Assembly (NCBI GenBank): GCA_000310025.1
Contig: FN649727.1
Coordinates: forward strand, 4,432,192-4,458,797
DNA length: 26,606 bases
DNA from: Ectocarpus siliculosus
Lineage: Eukaryota; Sar; Phaeophyceae; Ectocarpales; Ectocarpaceae
Direction of reading: 5' to 3'
The translations under genes were made by a program, and so were the position numbers. Shown here piece after piece: positions 21,089 to 26,606 of this stretch. Under the pieces are notes generated by a model, which saw only the letters and a list, made by a program, of their open reading frames with translations, did no database searches and was not told the origin of the DNA. Numbering within the stretch: the stretch's first letter is position 1; each line of letters opens with the position of its first letter.

Positions 21089-24000
21089 ATGTACAGCGAC
21101 CTTGACTGGATCGCGAGGCCCCCACGAGAAGGGGAGCCCCGCAACCCTCCCCTGTACGAGAAGGGCCTGGTCGCCGGGGACGGGCCTATCCTGGGAAAGG
21201 GGGCGTACGGCGTGACGCGCCTGTCTAAGAGCTCGTACACGGGCGAGTACTACGCGGTAAGAGGAGGCGGAGGAGAGGAAGGGGCTTGCTGAACTCACGG
21301 ACAAACCATGAACAAAAGTAAATGGTGATCACATACTGCAGATGCTGCATGCAGCAGCTTCGTATATACAGAGAATTACATGTGCGTACGGGTGCGTATG
21401 GTTATACCAGCGGTACCAGAGGTGCCACTTCTTGCACGCAGGGATCGGGTGGGGCGCAACCGGGGCGTGGTCCTGTCGGCACAACCACCGTTGTAGGCGT
21501 AGAGTAATGCATCAATCTAAAGATTACGGGAAGTGGGTGGGGCTGTCTCAAAATGCGCCAGCCACTCATTGCCCGCTTCCGTTTATCGTTCATGGGGTAC
21601 GTCGCCAACTCGTTCTGCATCTCCCGCTTCGTGTTCTCTCTCTGCTGCCGCCGTTGCCGTTATCGTCGTAAGTGAAAGCAACAAACATACATAATCTATC
21701 TGCGAGCGACTCGTCGTTGAACGCGGTGTATCACATGGAAGAATCTTGCAACACGAGAGAGAATCGTGCACGACAGGAAATCCTAACCCAGACGACATCA
21801 CAGAAAATGTCCCTTTTGTCGCAGATCTGACATCCTCCCTCGGCCGGTCTTGCTACAGTATTGCGCGACGGTTGAGACAGATAGACAGACAGATGCGTGG
21901 GTAGAAATTCTTGCATACACTATTCGAATCGGGCTGAGACAGTAGTGCCTAGCACAACTTCTCTCTTTCGTCTCGAGTATTCTTCACGCGGCAGTTCATT
22001 TCCCGCGCTCGTCGGGCCGTGATCATGTGCGCGATGTACACGGTGACACACACAGGTCAAGGTGATGACCAAGGCACGAGTCTCGGAGAGGAGGTCTATC
22101 CTCGTCATCCAGGCTGAGATCGACACTCTCGCCCGCATGCAGCATCCCTTCATCGTGCACCTGTTCGGAGTACACCAGGTAGGTCTGTCTGTTGTCCATG
22201 AAGCCCCGAATACTCGCGAAGGTACATGTTTACGTTTTTGGGTTGACCTGTGACTAACGGAACGTCATTCTTGCCGGCTGCGATAGCACGAAACAGAGGG
22301 CGCATAGGGGATGTATGAAGCAGAGGAGGCGTGACTATAGCACCACCCTACGGGGTGTGGTTTTGCTGCGGAGACCCCTCGGAGCGTCCAGGCATAGGCT
22401 GACTGCTCGCAGCTTCTGTCTACCTCTCAGTAGTATCTTCTTCATTCTCAACTTAACAGCTCCAATCCGGGGTGGTCATACGCAGACCAAAATCCTGTGC
22501 GCGTTGCAGGCGTTCTTTGTCAGTCACGCCAGAATTTACACCTGATGTAGTTAGTTTCTTCTTTGTCGCTTCTTCCTCCGGATCAGGACGACGTTCGGTG
22601 CATGCTGGTCCTCGAGTACGCTGCGGGCGGGGAACTCCTTTACAGGATCCGGGCACGGCTGCGGCTCCCGGACGCGGAGGCCAAGTTTTACGCGGCGGAG
22701 ATAGCGGACGCCCTCCAGTACATGCACAACGAGGTGGGTGTTATGGTAGTAAGGTAGGTTTCGTGTCTAGTTGCGTATTTAGCGTGAGGCAGTGTGTGCT
22801 TTTCTTGCCGTGTACTATGGTCGTTGTGCCGCCGACTTGGCGTTATAAAAGCATGGCGTGCTTCTGGCTGGCGCTTGCTTCCGAGCACACACCACAACCA
22901 GCGGACTCACACCGAGACCTGGGACAATCATTGCCGACACTTTGCTTGACTGCCCTTTTGCCATTTACTCTCTTTCTCTATAGCTTCCACCGTCCCTGTC
23001 TCTGGTTCAACATCAACCTCGATCCTCACATTGAACCCACGCTCGCAATCAAAGGTGGGCATTATCTACCACGACTTGAAGCCGGAGAACATCCTCCTCG
23101 CCGCGGACGGGCACGTCAAGGTCGTCGACTTCGGCCTCGCTCTCGACAAGGAGGCCCGGGAGTGGGACGAGTGCCGCATGGGGACGAGCGCCTACATGGC
23201 TCCCGAGCTGGCAAAGCACAGGGTTCAGGTTCGTGCTCTGTCCTACATGTGTTGTTGCCATGGCCGCTAAGTTTGGTATGTTCGCTTCTCTTGAATCTGT
23301 GTAATACGCCCGTGCTGTTGTGCTATTCTCTCCTTTGCTACGTTGAGTTCTCGCCCCCGTCCCGTCCTCCCCGCTACTGCTGTCTCCTCTCTCCGCCTCC
23401 TGCCTTGCGGGCAGTGCTGTCGTGCCTTCCCCTCCCGTCGTCGCTCCCCGTGTCTGCCGAGCCCGCGGGGTAACCGCCGCGTTTCGTGAAGAAACCCGAT
23501 TACGTTGGCAATTGTGTTGTCGTCCGCCGCACCCGCCGTGTGTGACAATCGAAACCGTCGACCCTGGCTGAACGTCGACCCACCCGCCAGACCGATTTTT
23601 TCCGGCCAAGATCAGAACTTGATGGGGGCACCGAAGCTTGGACCGATAGGAAACGTTCTTCAGGCACTTCCAATACATGTTACTTGTAGTTTTGATGTGA
23701 AAAATCGTCCTCGACAGACGTTGGGGGGGGGTTGTACCCTTTATCTCCTCGTGGATGCCTTTTGTTTTCTCTCTTCTGTCTTTGCCAACAATTTACATCG
23801 ATGACAGGGGGCTCACGCGCCGGCGGTGGACTGGTGGTCCTTCGGGTGCGTGGTGTACGAGCTGCTCGGGGGATGCTCGCCCTTCGGGGACTCGGCCGAC
23901 CTCACCAAGTACGAGATCTACACCAACATCACCGAGAAGAAGCTTCGCTTCGGGAAAGGGTTCGGCGCCAGGGCGAGGGGGCTGCTGAGGCGGCTGCTAG

Positions 24001-24967
24001 ACAAGAACCCGGCGACGCGGCTCGGCTGGCAGGGGGTTCAGGTGCTCCATTGACGGTAGTTGCCGTTGCGTATTTTCTTTCTTCTGTGCTGCTGCTGATG
24101 GGTCTTGTTCTTGGCGCCTTCGCTGTGCCGGTGGGGGGAGCGTACCAGGACCTGGCTCTGTCTCGGGTGCATAGTGACAGGGATGAATGCACTCAATGAA
24201 AACTCAGAAGTCTCTGCACGGGGGTGAGACGTGCATGTGGTATTCGTCGCGGGCGTGCGCAGGCACGGATACAGGGCAGTTAAGTACGGTAACACGTGGG
24301 CTACGAGTGTGGTAAAATATACCACTCTCGCTCTTGCTGTTACACAAAAAAACTGGTCGCCGTCTGTTCTCCGTGCGCCTGGTCGCCGTCTGTTCTCCGT
24401 GCGCCTTTCGCTGTCGTGGGTGCTGCACCACTGCTCTGAACGGTTGGGTGTAGCGCCACACCCGGGATTCCGTTTCTGAAATGATCTTCTGCAGCATGAT
24501 CTTTGTTGCGTGTGTCCTCCCCTTCTCTGTTCTTCGCTTCGTTAGCGCGTCTAGTCGTAGTACTCTTCTCATATTTCTTACATTCTCGCATCGTTTCGTT
24601 TTTTTTCTGGTGCCGATGCCGTACGCCACACGTTTCTCCTCGCTCTCCGTCTGCTCTGCCGCCGCCGTAGGAGCACAAGTGGTTCCGCAACGTCGACTGG
24701 GTGGCCCTGCGGGACAGGCGCATCTTTCCGCCATGGGTCCCCCCCAGCATGAAGCCCGGGTGCACGCAGTGCTTCCTCCAGTGGAAGCCAGAGCCCCCCG
24801 CAGGGGCGGGGGCGGGGGCGGGAGGGGCGGGCGGGGGCGGCGGGGACCAGTCCCATCCCCCGGCGGACCGGGCGCACGAGTATTCCCGAGTAAAGGTGCC
24901 GCCAGGCTACGCTCTCCGCCCGCCGCCCCCTCCACAACCGCCTGTTGCCGGTGAGACGTGTTCCTGA
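21089..24967 (+). CDS. AGC-type serine/threonine protein kinase, non-RD variant
   Basis: Six exons (21089-21256, 22056-22178, 22587-22733, 23055-23228, 23808-24041, 24671-24967) join at GT-AG introns, all phase 0, into 381 codons (380 aa). All kinase landmarks are present: Gly loop GKGAYG (36-41), Lys58 in AVKVM, helix-C Glu77, catalytic loop YHDLKPEN (151-158), DFG (171-173), GTSAYMAPE (189-197) and DWWSFG (212-217). HKWFRNVDW..RRIFPPWVP opens an AGC C-tail. The tail then turns into Gly/Ala and Pro runs, and no FxxF hydrophobic motif is seen. The usual Arg before the catalytic Asp is His152. The start is uncertain: the frame is open upstream to ATG 21008, and TACAG at 21091-21095 could be an acceptor for an unseen 5' exon. 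The GTGAGAC after GTTGCCG near 24952 could also be a donor. It is likely cytosolic or nuclear; the substrate is unknown. Confidence 0.9.
24353..24404. repeat. Perfect 26-bp tandem duplication in a kinase intron
   Basis: Two adjacent units of CTGGTCGCCGTCTGTTCTCC plus GTGCGC start at 24353 and 24379. They lie in the last intron of the kinase gene. Probably replication slippage. Confidence 0.9.
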
Positions 24968-25300
24968 AACTTGTTGCGGGGAAAGTCCATGGGTTTCAAC
25001 CACCAGCAGCAGCAGTGGTAGTGGGTGTGGTAGCCTTTCTTGCTGTGCTGAAGGGCTCTTCTGGTCTTGAGGGAGGGGTCGCTGCAACTCGAGGGATCGG
25101 TGAGGGGACACCACGATCGGCTTCAAAGTTCGAGTTTCGTCGTGCAGTAAGTGATGATATATCGGCCAAGAAGGGACAGAAAAGCCTCGTGGTGCACATA
25201 CGCGCAAGTGTTGCCCCCGGTTGGTGACATCTCGCTCCCAGACCATTGCAAAACGGGAGAACAAGCCTGGCGAACCATTGACGGGGGGGGGGGCGTACTC
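24968..25300. other. Spacer between the kinase gene and the LINE fragment
   Basis: Contains the probable 3' untranslated region of the kinase gene and a G homopolymer at 25281-25290 preceded by TTGAC. The same TTGAC-poly(G) junction ends the window at 26573. No gene is seen. Confidence 0.4.
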
Positions 25301-26575
25301 TTATGTTTTGCTTGCCTTAGCGGTTGGACCATTGACCACGCGTCCTCGAGAGGACGGAGCATTGTTCCCACAGGACCGAGCACCGATGGCAAATCGCTCC
25401 TTCCTACTTTGCCAAAGGTGGCTCAATAATGTCTTCCCTAGTCTATCAATCCTAACGATATCCCTTCCCGCCTTTTCAAACCACTTCCTAGTCCCTAGTA
25501 CAGCTATCGTCTTCTCCTCTCTATTCCATGCCTCAAACATCTCCCTGTACCTCCCTTGTATTTTTCCCAGCTCAGTCATGTACACTTCCCTCTCCTTTTC
25601 GTACAACTGACACTCCGCAACTACATGAACACGGTCTTCGCATTCGAAGCTGCAATCACATTTGAACTTATCGTCTTCGTCGTCTACCGTCCTATGTCTT
25701 CGTCGACGTTCTCGAAGGCCTATGTCCCCGGTCCTGAATTTGACCTTAAGCTTTGTCCCTGCATCCATTGGTCCATGTAGTTAAAACTTGAACCCTATTC
25801 CTTCTTTCAACATTCCATACACTTCTAGACCCTCCTTATCCTCGGTTTCTTTCCGTAGATTCTGCTCTTCTCTCTCGGCACAAGCAACAGATATCTTCTC
25901 CTTGAACTCCTATAGACCCTCTGTTTCCAGCGTTTCATCTTCGTCGATGTCGAACCCCTTCCATACGTCCTCTACAACCTTGACCCATTCCGTGGGTTGT
26001 CTACCCCTCGTCTTGTTTGTCCACTTCGCTTCCCATACTATTCTCGGCAACCTCTCCTCTCCCATCCCGCACATGCGATACTGCCATGTCAGCTTCCTTG
26101 CGTCTCTTCCCGACCGTAGGGATTGGAACCCCAATTCTGCCCTGACGGCTGCATTACTTGTGCGCTTGGAGCATCCTAGGATGATTTTCGCTGCTTTCAT
26201 CTGCGCCGCCTCGAGTTATTTCGCTACCTTCTTATTTCCTTCCCATACTTCTCCGGCGTACTCTAGCGGCGGTACGATTACGCTCTTCAAAACCGTCAAT
26301 TTGATGCGTGTATCGAGGTGCCGGTTTGCGAGTATTGGGTGCAGCTTCCCTGCTCGTGCTTGCCCTTTTCCGCAACCTTGGACATGTGTGCATTCCACGA
26401 GCAGTCTTTTGCGATCTCTACTCCGAGGTATGTGTACTGGTCCACTACTTACTGCAATCTCGTCGATCCCCCGCTTCCATCTGTATTCTATTGGTTCCTC
26501 CCTGTCCTCGTTGCATACCATGACGGCACTCTTCTTAACGTTGGCAGACAATCTCCACTTATCATTGAACGTTGA

Positions 26576-26577
<2 letters not shown>
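25301..26577 (-). mobile_element. Decayed non-LTR (LINE) reverse-transcriptase 3' fragment
   Basis: Reading the minus strand, the RT C-terminal region appears in order: KWRLSANVKKSAVMVCN, EYRWKRG, DQYTYLGVEIAKDCSW, RIKLTVLKSVIVPPLEYAGE, MKAAKIILGCSKRT. The typical LINE tail follows: KFRTGDIGLRERRRRH, then CDCSFECEDRVHVVAEC. The YLGV block is in another frame, so at least two shifts occur between about 26450 and 26340. In-frame stops interrupt at about 26216 (K*LE), 25907 (L*EF) and 25781 (F*LH). The catalytic FADD-type segment and endonuclease would lie beyond the right edge. The element is therefore partial and dead, or badly sequenced. Confidence 0.82.

Positions 26578-26606
<29 letters not shown>
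26577..26606. other. Poly(G) contig end
   Basis: The window ends in about 30 consecutive G, immediately next to a truncated RT coding region. This looks like a sequencing or assembly artefact at the contig edge rather than genomic sequence. Confidence 0.7.

Noticed and set aside
22472-23473. 333-aa plus-strand open frame
   Set aside because: It reads through kinase exons 3 and 4 in the wrong frame and through an intron. The kinase motifs lie in the other frame.
23049-23678. 209-aa minus-strand open frame
   Set aside because: It is antisense to kinase exon 4 plus intron and has low-complexity Arg/Gly/Ser composition typical of a shadow frame.
24204-25264. Overlapping minus-strand frames of 243 and 228 aa
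   Set aside because: They are antisense to the GC-rich last kinase exon, and the length comes from stop-poor GC-rich sequence.
1-26606. CRISPR array, tRNA/rRNA genes or a defence-type gene cluster
   Set aside because: No regularly spaced direct repeats, no cloverleaf or rRNA segments, and no multi-gene cassette were seen. The window is ordinary intron-rich eukaryotic DNA with transposon remnants.

Overview
The window looks like a nuclear contig from a photosynthetic stramenopile, most likely a brown alga or close relative. Four observations support this. A predicted protein begins with a signal peptide whose cleavage site is followed at once by Phe, and then by an Ala/Ser/Arg-rich, acid-poor stretch, which is the ASAFAP-type bipartite plastid presequence of heterokont algae. 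Every gene I could build is split into 5 or 6 short exons by GT-AG introns of about 80-850 bp. Runs of CTG/AGC are common. The intergenic space holds transposon debris. The species assignment is inference; the presequence, introns and exons are read directly.

Layout. Positions 1-330 and 26577-26606 are homopolymer-rich and look like low-quality contig ends. On the minus strand, 702-3680 carries a DUF4470-type gene in five detectable exons whose first exon(s) are not found. Just upstream of it lies a 2.5-kb element (3870-6351) with terminal inverted repeats, arrays of an AGTGCC motif, and a broken gag-like coding region. A complete five-exon plus-strand gene (7748-9883) encodes a 231-aa protein of unknown function predicted to enter the plastid. 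A 222-bp Tc1/mariner-type MITE sits at 10952-11173. Two minus-strand, five-exon genes (11521-14684 and 16780-20478) are tandem paralogues encoding GNAT N-acetyltransferases of 381 and 377 aa with the same intron positions and phases. Divergent from the second copy is a plus-strand, six-exon AGC-type protein kinase gene (21089-24967, 380 aa). The right end (25301-26577) is a decayed LINE reverse-transcriptase fragment on the minus strand.

For the plastid gene, both GNAT genes and the kinase, the exon lengths, splice sites and reading-frame phases close exactly from start to stop codon, so these four models are firm. The genes do not form an obvious pathway. The GNAT pair is a local duplication, and the second copy shares a roughly 610-bp bidirectional upstream region with the kinase. 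I found no tRNA, rRNA or CRISPR array, and no multi-gene system that I would call new. The most interesting items are the GNAT pair, the non-RD AGC kinase, the orphan plastid protein, and the TIR element with its gag-like cargo.
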